This document shows, piece by piece, positions 26,363 to 34,926 of a DNA stretch of 55,423 bases; position 1 is the stretch's first letter, and the number at the start of each line of letters is the position of its first letter. Below the pieces are notes generated by a model. The model saw only the letters and a program-made list of their open reading frames with translations, searched no databases and had not been told where the DNA came from. The stretch covers positions 1 through 55,423 of the forward strand of contig JAKPAM010000157.1 of assembly GCA_029779435.1 (NCBI GenBank), read 5' to 3'. The position numbers and the translations under genes are program-made. The stretch is from Pseudomonadota bacterium (lineage in GTDB: Bacteria; Pseudomonadota; Gammaproteobacteria; Burkholderiales; Burkholderiaceae_E).

Positions 26363-26581
26363 TCAATGGTCGTGGCGGACGCCAACCAGCCACTTCACCG
26401 CCGCTGACTGCGGGCCAGTTAGGACCTGGATTTGGCCGGCGGTCGCAGACCGATGGCTGTCGGAATCATCGCGGGGTTCAATCAGCATGACCGAGCCGGA
26501 AGATCAGTAATGGTGATCGCGGGCTTGGACGCACCTCACCCTGCCGGCTCAACCAACAGTTAGACCGCATTCCAACCAACC

Positions 26582-27121
26582 ATGGATAACATTAATCGTC
26601 ACAGAGAAACCCTGAAAAAGCGGTACGCTCCAGGGAAGAATTCTGCTGCCATCATCGCCAGTTCGAAGGAACTAATCATTCTTGCACTGAAAAGCACCCA
26701 CCTCATCGATCGTCATCGGCGAAAGATGATCTCAGAAGCACTCTGGTGGATCACTGAGGCGGACGGGAAGTACTCGACTAGATTTAGGACGAAAAAGGTC
26801 GTTGATCTCGCCGTGGACAAAGACGGAAACGGGAACGGCGGCGATATAAAGATTCAACATGAGCACGTTCATCCCCGGAGTGAGGTCAGCAAGAAACTGC
26901 TCACGAACCCAGAGGCCTACATTGACAATCCTGAAGCGCTGGACAAGGTAATCGAGCAAACTATTGGATGCATCGTAACGGCAGAGGAACACCGTTCACT
27001 GAAGAAGGGAAAGAAGGGCTGGGAAAGGTACGAAGGCGTCACCGTTTACGACATGAAGGAAGAAAAGCCAATCGAGTTTATAAGGCCGCCGTCTTTGGAT
27101 ACGCTGATGAAGCCTTCGTAG
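26582..27121 (+). CDS. AT-rich hypothetical protein, possible HNH-like
   Basis: The product has 179 residues from ATG 26582. It is lower in GC than its neighbours and Lys-rich, and lies between the two AAA modules on the opposite strand. The central block KIQHEHVHPRSEVSKKLL followed by CIVTAEEHRSLKKG and GWERYEGVTVYD has a His-rich arrangement that recalls an HNH-type nuclease or a relative (EHV.PR ... C.VT.EEH), but a full zinc/HNH motif is not certain. The N-terminal half is helical and basic. It is probably a separate acquisition that landed between the duplicated modules. The gap 26363-26581 upstream shows no recognisable gene. Confidence 0.65.
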   Translation: MDNINRHRETLKKRYAPGKNSAAIIASSKELIILALKSTHLIDRHRRKMISEALWWITEADGKYSTRFRTKKVVDLAVDKDGNGNGGDIKIQHEHVHPRSEVSKKLLTNPEAYIDNPEALDKVIEQTIGCIVTAEEHRSLKKGKKGWERYEGVTVYDMKEEKPIEFIRPPSLDTLMKPS

Positions 27122-27160
27122 CCGCCGCAACCATTGAACGAGGCCGTCCGCGAAGCGACA

Positions 27161-29485
27161 TCACAACTCCAACCCACATCCCGCCGTCGACCCCACCCGC
27201 TCCCGATACCGACACTCCGCCGCCAATCGCCGAAAGAACTCTTCAGCCGTAAACCGTCGCCCCAGCAGCTCCCGCTGCCGCACGATATTGGCGAAGTCTC
27301 CTGCGGTAAGCCCATCCAAGGCATCAAGTTTGCTTAGGATCACAGGCGAAACGTCTTGAACCGGGAGCGCGGCGACAGCATCGCCCGCTTCAGGATGCCC
27401 AGCCGCGATCGCACTCCCTTCCGACAGCTCACGCTCAAACAACGCACGACGCTGAGCCCGCGTCAGCGGCCGGAAGTGCAGCTTGAAGTCGAAACGTCGC
27501 AAGACCGCCGGATCAAGTTCTTCGACCCGATTCGTCGCCGCTATCAGAATTCCCGGAAACGCCTCTATCTGCTGAAGCAGTTCATTGACCTGCGTCACCT
27601 CCCAGGCGTGCCGCGCCAGATCACGCCGACGCAGCAGGCTATCCACTTCATCGAGCAGCAGGACCGCACGATCGACATCCAGTTCATCGAAGATACGCGC
27701 CAGATTGATCTCGGTCTGACCGACGTAGGGCGACAGAATGTCCGAACTGCGTTTGACGACAAGCTCCCGATTCATCGCACTGGCAAGCACGTGAGCAAAC
27801 TCCGTCTTTCCCGTTCCGGGCGGGCCGTAGAAACAGAGCCGCCCCTGCCTGCATCGCATGAGCATGTCGGCGATCTCGGACGGCGCGATATCCCCGGCCA
27901 GATTCAGGTAGGCGGGATCGAACCGCACGGACGTCTTGCGATGCAGCGCGCGGCTGCTGCCGTGCAAGAGCCGGCGCATCGACGAAAGGCCTTGGCTGAC
28001 GACCGTTTCCGGCGGTCGATCCGGCTGAAGGGATAGTAGCCGTCCCGCGGCCGCAAGCTGCGCGGGCGTCAGAAGCTCGTCGTCAGCAATGTCGCCCAGC
28101 GCTTCGTCCGGCAGCAACGCCGAACCAAGGTATCGTTGCACCACGGCCCGGCGGACGTTTCTAGGCGGCGTCGAGAAGGCAACCGAAAGCAGGAACCGCC
28201 GCAGAAACGCAGGATCCATGTCGGAAGCGCGATTGGTGATCCAGATCGTGGGAACCGCATTCTCTTCGAGCGTGCGATTCATCCAGCCCTTCTCCGTGTA
28301 CGGCGTGTGATCCAGTCCGAGCAGAGCACTCAACACATCGCCGTGGGAGCCGAATACGTCCTCGACCTCGTCGAAGACGAGCAGGCAATCGGTCGCGCCG
28401 CTCAACATCTGCTGGGCCAATCGGAAGGCACCCAGCCGTCCATCCTTATCGAGACCATCACCGTCCGCATCGGCCGAACTGACTCGAAATGTCCGAAGTC
28501 CCGTGGCTGCCGCAATGGCCAGCGCGAACTGCGTCTTGCCCGTTCCCGGCGGTCCGTAAAGAAGCGCGTTGACGCCCTTCGCCCGCGACGTCGCCGCGGC
28601 GTGCAATGTCGTCGAGACGGCTCTGGCGTCCTTGGCGAGATGAGGAAAGTCCACGAGCGTGCATTCAGATGCGCCGACAGGCTCGATCATGATCGCCAGC
28701 AACTCGGACACGGTCGACGGCTCAGAGGCCATGATCTCGCGCAGCAAATCCGTCGGACTCAAGACGTGTTCCAGGTCTCTCGAACTCGACGGCGATTTCA
28801 CCAGTTGGAAGCGAACCAGGACACCACCCCGCACTAGCCATCGACTCAGCACCGATGTCGGCGCGCCGCAGCAAGCGGCCAATACCGCTGCGCGTTCTAC
28901 ATCACCGCGCGCCCCGCAACCCGAAAGGAACTTACCGAAGGCCCTTACCTGGCGCGCCAATCCGGCGATGTCCAGCAGGCATCGTTCGAACGGCTCGAGC
29001 CGGAGTTCCTTTGCCAGCAGATCCAGGCTCGGATGGATCAGACCTTCCGGATCCAGTCGAGCAAGGCTCGCAACGATCCGATCCCGCGGCTGGCCGAAGC
29101 GCGCACGAAGAACGGTCTGGATTCGGACAGCCTCGGTATCCATCGAGAGGATCCGGTCTGCAATGCTCTTGGCCCCGTCCGCCAGGAGTTCGTCAGCGAG
29201 CCGGCTCCGGGACGCCATCCCGGCATCGTCGACTTTTGACTCCGACTCGGAGCGCCCGGGCCAGGAAACCAGACACTCGCGCACGTCCGCCAGATTCACC
29301 ACCGGATGCAACAGGAGCCAGGCCGAGTGAAGGAATTCCCGATCCCGGAATTTCGAGCGAACCTCCGGACATTCCTCGAGGATCTGAAGCGTATAGCGCG
29401 CAATCCTTCGCTCGGCCGGATCGACCGATTCCAAATCGGTCCGCCAGAAGTTCGAATTCAACCATTCCACGCGAGCGGCACTCAT
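27161..29485 (-). CDS. tandem-AAA ATPase, right copy
   Basis: I start at ATG 29485 (774 residues), whose ATGA overlaps the stop of the small gene and whose first residues match the left copy. The architecture is the same: helical N-terminal domain (1-305), AAA-1 with Walker A 311-318 (Lys317) and Walker B LLVFDEVEDVF, AAA-2 with Walker A 554-561 (Lys560) and Walker B LLLDEVDSLL (Asp612, Glu613). The second-domain pore loop reads PYVGQTE with aromatic Tyr587, consistent with a threading or remodelling ATPase. Large blocks are nearly identical to the left copy; the N-terminal domain and the region 680-715 diverge most. It is cytoplasmic. Its substrate recognition may depend on the coupled small protein. 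Confidence 0.87.
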   Translation of the reverse strand: MSAARVEWLNSNFWRTDLESVDPAERRIARYTLQILEECPEVRSKFRDREFLHSAWLLLHPVVNLADVRECLVSWPGRSESESKVDDAGMASRSRLADELLADGAKSIADRILSMDTEAVRIQTVLRARFGQPRDRIVASLARLDPEGLIHPSLDLLAKELRLEPFERCLLDIAGLARQVRAFGKFLSGCGARGDVERAAVLAACCGAPTSVLSRWLVRGGVLVRFQLVKSPSSSRDLEHVLSPTDLLREIMASEPSTVSELLAIMIEPVGASECTLVDFPHLAKDARAVSTTLHAAATSRAKGVNALLYGPPGTGKTQFALAIAAATGLRTFRVSSADADGDGLDKDGRLGAFRLAQQMLSGATDCLLVFDEVEDVFGSHGDVLSALLGLDHTPYTEKGWMNRTLEENAVPTIWITNRASDMDPAFLRRFLLSVAFSTPPRNVRRAVVQRYLGSALLPDEALGDIADDELLTPAQLAAAGRLLSLQPDRPPETVVSQGLSSMRRLLHGSSRALHRKTSVRFDPAYLNLAGDIAPSEIADMLMRCRQGRLCFYGPPGTGKTEFAHVLASAMNRELVVKRSSDILSPYVGQTEINLARIFDELDVDRAVLLLDEVDSLLRRRDLARHAWEVTQVNELLQQIEAFPGILIAATNRVEELDPAVLRRFDFKLHFRPLTRAQRRALFERELSEGSAIAAGHPEAGDAVAALPVQDVSPVILSKLDALDGLTAGDFANIVRQRELLGRRFTAEEFFRRLAAECRYRERVGSTAGCGLEL

Positions 29486-29919
29486 CGCACGACCTCCGCC
29501 GACCAATGCTGAAAACGACGACTATCGAAGTGCCAACAAATGAAATGTCCGCGCGCGTCCCCTCGATCCACGAATATGCCCAGCACGATGTCGAGCGGCT
29601 CGCGAAAATACGGGCTCCCCACCTCCTGCTCGGGATCAAAGACCGGCTCGCGCAATACTTCGACGACGACGGCAGGCTTGTGCTCTCTCGGATAGCGGCG
29701 GTTGCGCAGGCCCGGTTTCCAGCAGACCAGGTCGCCGACGCGAAGCGCGTGCCGCTCGCTCAGCGCTCGCTGGCGTTCGATCAACCCCTGGACCATGCTC
29801 TCCAACGGCGACTCCAGCGGATCATCGTCGTCCAACAGGGATCCCACACTCTCGGCATCCAGGCCGATTTGCTCCAGGAGCGTGCGGGACGACAACGGGG
29901 AGGGCTTCTTCGACGACAT
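29482..29919 (-). CDS. small WKPGL-motif protein coupled to the AAA ATPase
   Basis: The product has 145 residues. An acidic N-terminal tail (1-50) leads into a beta-rich domain with LRVGDLVCWKPGLRNRR at 59-75, PAVVVEVLREPVFD, GSPYFREPLDIVLGI at 101-115 and FDSRRFQ at 131-137. It looks like a small barrel (SH3- or HspQ-like in outline), but I cannot assign it to a named family. A strong AAGGAG lies six bases before the ATG. Its stop overlaps the start of the tandem-AAA gene (ATGA), so the two are made together and probably interact. An adaptor that presents substrates to the ATPase is a reasonable inference. The left copy of the module has lost most of this gene. Confidence 0.75.
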   Translation of the reverse strand: MSSKKPSPLSSRTLLEQIGLDAESVGSLLDDDDPLESPLESMVQGLIERQRALSERHALRVGDLVCWKPGLRNRRYPREHKPAVVVEVLREPVFDPEQEVGSPYFREPLDIVLGIFVDRGDARGHFICWHFDSRRFQHWSAEVVR

Positions 29920-29982
29920 GCAGGACTCCTTCTACGGGAGTCTCCATTGAACGGTCGGGTGCGACAGAATGTGGCGCGACGA
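29920..29982 (-). promoter_or_regulatory. conserved upstream region of the right small-gene/AAA module
   Basis: This is the counterpart of 26299-26362. The block GCCACATTCTGTCGCACCC and the AAGGAG site (minus strand) are kept while flanking sequence is unrelated. Conservation between copies points to a shared promoter or operator. It also marks the right edge of the duplicated unit and lies about 100 bases from the resumed EPS locus. Confidence 0.55.
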
Positions 29983-30083
29983 TCCCGGGGCGGAGCAAGA
30001 ACCGGATCGTCACCGACAGCAGACCACTTTCCGCGCTCAGCCCTGGGTCGATGTCAGCCAAAAACAGTCGACTTAAGTAAGCG

Positions 30084-30590
30084 TCAATCGCGCTGCGGCA
30101 GCGGCCGCGCCGGGATTCCGACCATCGTCGCACCGTCGGGTACGTCGGACAGCACGACGGCATTGGCGCCGATGCGCGCGCCGTCGCCGACGCGCAGCGG
30201 GCCGATGATCTTGGCGCCTGACCCGACGAACACGTGGTCGCCGAGCAGCGGCGTGCCGCCGCGGTTGTCGCCGATGACGACGCCGCTTTCGAGCCAGACG
30301 TCACGGCCGCCGCGGACCGCCGAATTGATGACGATACCCACCGGATGGATCAGCACGAACCCGGGCCCAAAGCGCGCTCGCACGCCGATCACGCAGCCGT
30401 TGAACCACTTGTTGAGGACATGCGGCACCAGCGCCAACGGCGCCAGCCCGTGCGCGCCGAGCCATTCCTGCAGCCGGTACAGCGCGTTGGCGGACGTGCC
30501 GTCGGCCATCGCCGCCTTGAGCAGCGAGCAGTGCTCGCCATACTGCGAATACAGCGCCTGCTTGGCGCGCAGGTCATCCAGCAGGATCAA
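30084..30590 (-). CDS. hexapeptide-repeat acetyltransferase (serine-acetyltransferase-like)
   Basis: The start is a TTG at 30590 overlapping the stop of the glycosyltransferase gene (TTGA), giving 168 residues; no ATG is available at the right place. An N-terminal helical part is followed by left-handed beta-helix repeats (IGVRARFGPGFVLIHPVGIVI, DVWLESGVVIGDNRGGTPLLG, VFVGSGAKIIGPLRVGDGARIGANAVVL) and a C-terminal GIPARPLPQ. This is the fold of CysE-like O-acetyltransferases common in EPS loci. It probably acetylates a sugar or precursor in the cytoplasm using acetyl-CoA. It is shorter than true CysE and lacks its N-terminal domain. It resumes the EPS locus after the island. Confidence 0.85.
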   Translation of the reverse strand: MILLDDLRAKQALYSQYGEHCSLLKAAMADGTSANALYRLQEWLGAHGLAPLALVPHVLNKWFNGCVIGVRARFGPGFVLIHPVGIVINSAVRGGRDVWLESGVVIGDNRGGTPLLGDHVFVGSGAKIIGPLRVGDGARIGANAVVLSDVPDGATMVGIPARPLPQRD

Positions 30591-31807
30591 GACGCGATCT
30601 CCACCGGGACGCGTGGCGACGGCCGGCGCACGCGCCGGTACAGATCGACCAGTTGCAGCACGTTGTGCCGCCACTGCCGGTGATCGTGGATGTATTGGCG
30701 AGCGGCCTGGCCGACGCGTTGCAACGCCTCGGGATCGCGCGAGCGGGCGATGACGATGTCGGCCGCGGCCTCGAGTCGGCCGGCCGGGAACATCCAGCCG
30801 TTGGCGTCCTCGGTCAGCACTTCGCGGATCGGCTCGAAAGCCGGCGCGATCGGCGCGATGCCGCACGCCATGAACTCGAACAGCTTGACGGGCGACGTAT
30901 AGTCGCCGGCGCTGGGCAGCACGGCGAGATCCATGGCCGCGAGCAGTCCCGGCACGTCGCCATGGGGGACGCGGCCGGTCATCACGATGCGGTCCTGCAG
31001 CCCCTTGCCGGCGATGAACGCTTGCAGCGGCGCGAAGGTAGCGCCGTCGCCGACCAGCAGCAGCTTCAGGTGCGGGGCCTCGGCGAGGCGGCCGGCGATC
31101 ACCTCGACGAAGCGGTCGATCGCGTGCCATGGGACGAAGGCGCCCAGGTAACCGCAGACTACCGCCCCTTCGAGGCCATATCGACGCCGCGCGTCATCGC
31201 GCTGCGCGGTAGTGAAGCTGAACTGATCGATATTGGCGGCGTTGGGCGTGACGATGCTGGGCGCCAGCGAACCATGGGCCGCCAACGCGCGCTGGCGAAA
31301 GACATCAGACACGAAGACTAGGCCATCCGCACGATTGAACACCCAGCGCTCGATGAAGGTGGCCAGCCATTGCATCTTCAGCGGACGGACCCGGGCGACG
31401 ACCGCGGAGTCGTTGACCTCGAGAATCACCGGCAGCTTGCGCCAGCGGCCGATCAGGACCGTTATGAACGTGAACAGCGCATAGCGCTCGTAAATGAAGG
31501 TAACATCGCGATGCCGTTTGAAGTAGCCGAGCATCCGGTAAGCGATGATCGCGTTGTAGGCGATCTCGGCCATCTCGAACAGCGCCTCGGGCAGGCGCGC
31601 GACCCACTTCATCAGGTGCGTGGCCTGCTTCTGCGGCGACATCGCATTGGGCGACGCATACGGGTCGGCGCCCGGCAGCGACAGGATGTCAACCGCGACC
31701 GATTCCTTCTTCAACGCGTCGGCGATGCCGCGGATATGCACCCCTTCGACCGCCTTGCCCTGCGTGCGGTGGTGGTAGAGAACGCGATCAACGCCGTCAA
31801 GCGACAT
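30587..31807 (-). CDS. family-4-type glycosyltransferase
   Basis: ATG 31807 gives 406 residues beginning MSLDGVDRVLYHHRTQGKAV; the frame is open 28 codons further, but those residues look non-coding. The acceptor half contains HIRGIADALKK and TFIYERYALF. The donor half contains SIVTPNAANIDQFSF, CGYLGAFVPWHAIDRF, LLLVGDGATFAPLQ, and the PSAGDYTSPVKLFEFMACG block with the conserved acidic residues. The SPVKLFEYMA pattern is typical of GT4 enzymes in EPS synthesis. It is co-translated with the acetyltransferase gene and divergent from the polymerase gene. Confidence 0.9.
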   Translation of the reverse strand: MSLDGVDRVLYHHRTQGKAVEGVHIRGIADALKKESVAVDILSLPGADPYASPNAMSPQKQATHLMKWVARLPEALFEMAEIAYNAIIAYRMLGYFKRHRDVTFIYERYALFTFITVLIGRWRKLPVILEVNDSAVVARVRPLKMQWLATFIERWVFNRADGLVFVSDVFRQRALAAHGSLAPSIVTPNAANIDQFSFTTAQRDDARRRYGLEGAVVCGYLGAFVPWHAIDRFVEVIAGRLAEAPHLKLLLVGDGATFAPLQAFIAGKGLQDRIVMTGRVPHGDVPGLLAAMDLAVLPSAGDYTSPVKLFEFMACGIAPIAPAFEPIREVLTEDANGWMFPAGRLEAAADIVIARSRDPEALQRVGQAARQYIHDHRQWRHNVLQLVDLYRRVRRPSPRVPVEIAS

Positions 31808-31959
31808 ATTTGACACCCTCGTTCGCGATCGCTGCGGATAATTCGGCTTGTTGCATGAGTCGCTGCCCTTCGATGAACCGTTCTCGATCAATGCCGGATC
31901 CTGATGTCCGTCGACTCGGATCGGCGGCGCGGGCGCTATCTTAATCGCCCCGCTTCGTT

Positions 31960-33726
31960 ATGAACGCCAATACCGACACTAAGTATCCCTCCGAAGCGCC
32001 TCGATGGAACGTGAGATCCGTCCTCGATATCCCGCTTTTTCTACTCGACACGTTACGCGCGGCCAGCTTCCCGCTGTTCCTGCTGTACATCGTGCTGTCG
32101 TTCCTGCGGCCGCTCGACACGTTCTGGCCCGATCTGCTGGCGCACCGGCCGATGCTGTGGGCCTGGATCTTCGCGTTCGTCGCCGGCGTGCTCAATGCGC
32201 TGCACCGGCGGCGCCTGGGCGCGCGTCCGATCCACTTCCTGCTGCTGGTCGGGTTCGTGGTCGTCATCATGCTGTCGATGGTCGCCAACGGGTGGACCGG
32301 AGGAGCCCTGCAGGCGGCCGGCGAGTTCAGTGCGTCGACGATGATCTTCGTGGTCGCGGCGCTGAACCTGACGTCGATCGAACGGATCCGCCTGACCTGC
32401 CTGGCAGTGGTCGTCACGATGATGGCCACCGCGGTGCTGAGCCTGTACTCGTTCTACACGGGCTTCGAGTGGAAGACCTTCGTGCTGCAGCAGTCGGCCA
32501 CCGACATCAGCGGATTCCCGGGTGGCGAGCCGTTCGGCTTCGTGCCGGCGGACGATACGTCGGGGCTATGGCTGTGGCGGATCCGCGGCGCCGGATTCCT
32601 GAACGACCCGAACGACTTCGCGCAGATGATCGTCGCGACGCTGCCGCTGCTGTGGGCTTATGCCGGGCTGATGCCCGCGGCGCGCGGCGGCACCGCGATG
32701 TCGGCAGTGCAGCGGCTGTTCCGTGGCGTGCTGGACCGGATCGTCGGGCTGCGGCAAGTGCTGTTCGCCGGTCTTCCAGCCGCGCTGCTGCTGTTCGGAA
32801 TCTATATGTCACATTCGCGCGGGGCGCTCCTGGGCGTCGCGTCGCTATTGTTCTTCAGCGTGCAGAAAAAGCTCGGCAACGTGCGCACCGCGATCCTGGT
32901 CGGCATGGGCGGCCTGGGCGTGCTGGCGCTGAATGTCGCCGGCGGACGCGCGATGTCGATGAAGGAATCCTCGGCCGATGATCGGATCGGCGCGTGGGGT
33001 TCGGCGATCCAGATGTTCAAGTCGCATCCGTTGCTGGGCGTCGGATACAACAACTTCCTCGAGCATCATCACCTGACCGCGCACAACTCGTTCGTGCTGT
33101 GCTTCGCCGAATTGGGACTGATCGGCTACTTTCCGTGGATGGCGCTGTTGGTCCTTACGTACCTGAGCCTCAAGCAGGTGATCGACAACCGGCCCGAAGG
33201 CGACGAGCATTACCGGATCGCGGTGCTGCTGCGATCGGCGCTGCTGGGTTACCTGACGTGCGCGTGGTTCCTGTCGCGCAGCTATTCGACGGGGCTGTTC
33301 TTCCTGCTGGCGCTGTGCTGTTCGGTGTCGATGAGCCTGCGCTACCAACTCGCCGACGAGAGGCGGGCGGCACCGATCGCCGCCGCCCGGGCACGGCGCG
33401 GGGCGGCGAAGAGCGCCGCCGCCGCGGATGCGATGGCAAATGCGGCGGCGAGCGCAACGCCGTCGGCGAACACGACGGCGGCATCGGCGGCGGCGACCAC
33501 CATTGCGACCACGTTCGGTGACGAGGAACCCCGGCACGCGTCCACGCATCCGTTGGCGCGTGCCGAGCTGGCCAGCCAGGCGCGCCAGCGCGCGATACGG
33601 GCCAGCGCACGCAAGCCCCTGGTGTTCGGCGACATCCCGACCGCGCAGTGGGTGCGATGGACGTTGATCGGCATGTTCGCGACGATGGCCGTCGTGCAGG
33701 TGTTCGTGATGGTGGGCCGCGGCTAG
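31960..33726 (+). CDS. Wzy-type polymerase / O-antigen-ligase-family protein
   Basis: The 588-residue protein has about 11 membrane segments. The O-antigen-ligase family block lies between the middle helices: FLNDPNDFAQMIVATLPLL, then YMSHSRGALLGVASLLFF, and the large periplasmic loop DDRIGAWGSAIQMFKSHPLLGVGYNNF with HNSFVLCFAELGLIGYF. These match the Wzy_C domain of EPS polymerases. An unusual Ala/Thr-rich cytoplasmic stretch (about residues 475-520) precedes a final membrane helix that other family members generally lack. In the pathway it polymerises flipped repeat units in the periplasm, with chain length set by the Wzz/ATPase pair. Confidence 0.88.
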   Translation: MNANTDTKYPSEAPRWNVRSVLDIPLFLLDTLRAASFPLFLLYIVLSFLRPLDTFWPDLLAHRPMLWAWIFAFVAGVLNALHRRRLGARPIHFLLLVGFVVVIMLSMVANGWTGGALQAAGEFSASTMIFVVAALNLTSIERIRLTCLAVVVTMMATAVLSLYSFYTGFEWKTFVLQQSATDISGFPGGEPFGFVPADDTSGLWLWRIRGAGFLNDPNDFAQMIVATLPLLWAYAGLMPAARGGTAMSAVQRLFRGVLDRIVGLRQVLFAGLPAALLLFGIYMSHSRGALLGVASLLFFSVQKKLGNVRTAILVGMGGLGVLALNVAGGRAMSMKESSADDRIGAWGSAIQMFKSHPLLGVGYNNFLEHHHLTAHNSFVLCFAELGLIGYFPWMALLVLTYLSLKQVIDNRPEGDEHYRIAVLLRSALLGYLTCAWFLSRSYSTGLFFLLALCCSVSMSLRYQLADERRAAPIAAARARRGAAKSAAAADAMANAAASATPSANTTAASAAATTIATTFGDEEPRHASTHPLARAELASQARQRAIRASARKPLVFGDIPTAQWVRWTLIGMFATMAVVQVFVMVGRG

Positions 33727-33789
33727 GAAGGCGGATGCCGTGAACCGGCCATGCATCGAGATCGATCAGACAAAGGAGCAAGAACGAGG

Positions 33790-34926
33790 ATGCGACGCGA
33801 ACCGAGGATCGCGATCATCGGCTGCGGCAAGATCGCCGACGGCCATATCGAGCAGATCCGCGCGATAGGCGCCGGCCGGGTCGTCGCGGTCTGCGACCGC
33901 GAGCCGCTGATGGCCGAACAGCTTGCCGACCGCATGCAGGTGCCGGGCCGGTACACGGACGTCGAGCGTCTGCTGGCCGACGAGAAGCCCGACGTCGTCC
34001 ACATCGCCACGCCACCCGATGCGCACCTCGCACTCGGCGAGATGGCGATGCGGGCCGGATGTCACGTGTTCATGGAAAAGCCGTTCACGCCGACCGCCGC
34101 CGATGCCGAACGGCTGCTGGCCACGGCACGGCAACTGAATCGGCGCATCAGCGTCAACTACCTGTACAACTTCGAGACGCCAGGCTTGCGGCTGGAGACG
34201 CTGCTCGACGAAGGCCGGCTCGGCGACGTCGTCCATCTGGACACCGACTACGGCTACAACCTGGCCGGCGACTACGGCATCGCGGTCATGAGCGATCCGA
34301 ATCACTGGGTCCATCGCTTACCCGGCAAGCTGTTCCAGAACGTGCTCGACCACGTGCTGGCCAAGCTCGTGCGCCACTTGAGCGACGACACCCAGGTGCA
34401 GGTACTGGCCTTCCGGCGGCGGCCGGCGTGCGGCAATGTGATGGTCGATGCGATGCCGGACGAGTTGCGCGTGCAGATGCGCAGCGGCGCGGTGACCGCG
34501 TCGATCCTCGTCAGCGCGCACGGGCGGCCGGTGCCGCATTCGCTGCGCGTGGTCGGTACGCGCGACACGGTGGACCTCGACTACGCGAACCGCACGATCG
34601 TGCATCGTGCCCGGCAGTCGCAGCCCAGCGCCGTCGGCCGGCTGTTTCCCGCGTGGGTCCAGGCCAAGGCGTTCGCGGGCAATGGCTGGCGCAATCTCGG
34701 CGATTTCCGCAAGGCGCGGTTCCATTACTTCGAAGGCATGCGCGTGCTGCTGCGGCGGTTCTATGACGCGATCGAGCACGGCTCGTCCGATCCGATTCCG
34801 CCCGAGCACATCCTGCGGGTGTGCCGGCTGATCGACCAGATCGTCGCGGGCCTGCGGGAACAGGCCGGACCCGGAGCGGTACCGCTCACGCGCGAAGCGC
34901 GGGCAATGACCGAGGAGACGCGCTGA
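33790..34926 (+). CDS. Gfo/Idh/MocA-family oxidoreductase
   Basis: ATG 33790 is preferred (AAAGGAG upstream; the product begins RREPRIAIIGCGKIADGH) over an upstream in-frame start. The 378-residue protein has an N-terminal NAD(P)-binding Rossmann fold, the conserved HIATPPDAH and FMEKPFTPTAADA (EKP catalytic motif), and a C-terminal substrate domain. Members oxidise or epimerise nucleotide sugars or inositols. Here the next gene is a sugar epimerase/dehydratase sharing one base (TGATG), so the pair may build an uncommon sugar nucleotide for the repeat unit. Specificity is unknown. Confidence 0.88.
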   Translation: MRREPRIAIIGCGKIADGHIEQIRAIGAGRVVAVCDREPLMAEQLADRMQVPGRYTDVERLLADEKPDVVHIATPPDAHLALGEMAMRAGCHVFMEKPFTPTAADAERLLATARQLNRRISVNYLYNFETPGLRLETLLDEGRLGDVVHLDTDYGYNLAGDYGIAVMSDPNHWVHRLPGKLFQNVLDHVLAKLVRHLSDDTQVQVLAFRRRPACGNVMVDAMPDELRVQMRSGAVTASILVSAHGRPVPHSLRVVGTRDTVDLDYANRTIVHRARQSQPSAVGRLFPAWVQAKAFAGNGWRNLGDFRKARFHYFEGMRVLLRRFYDAIEHGSSDPIPPEHILRVCRLIDQIVAGLREQAGPGAVPLTREARAMTEETR

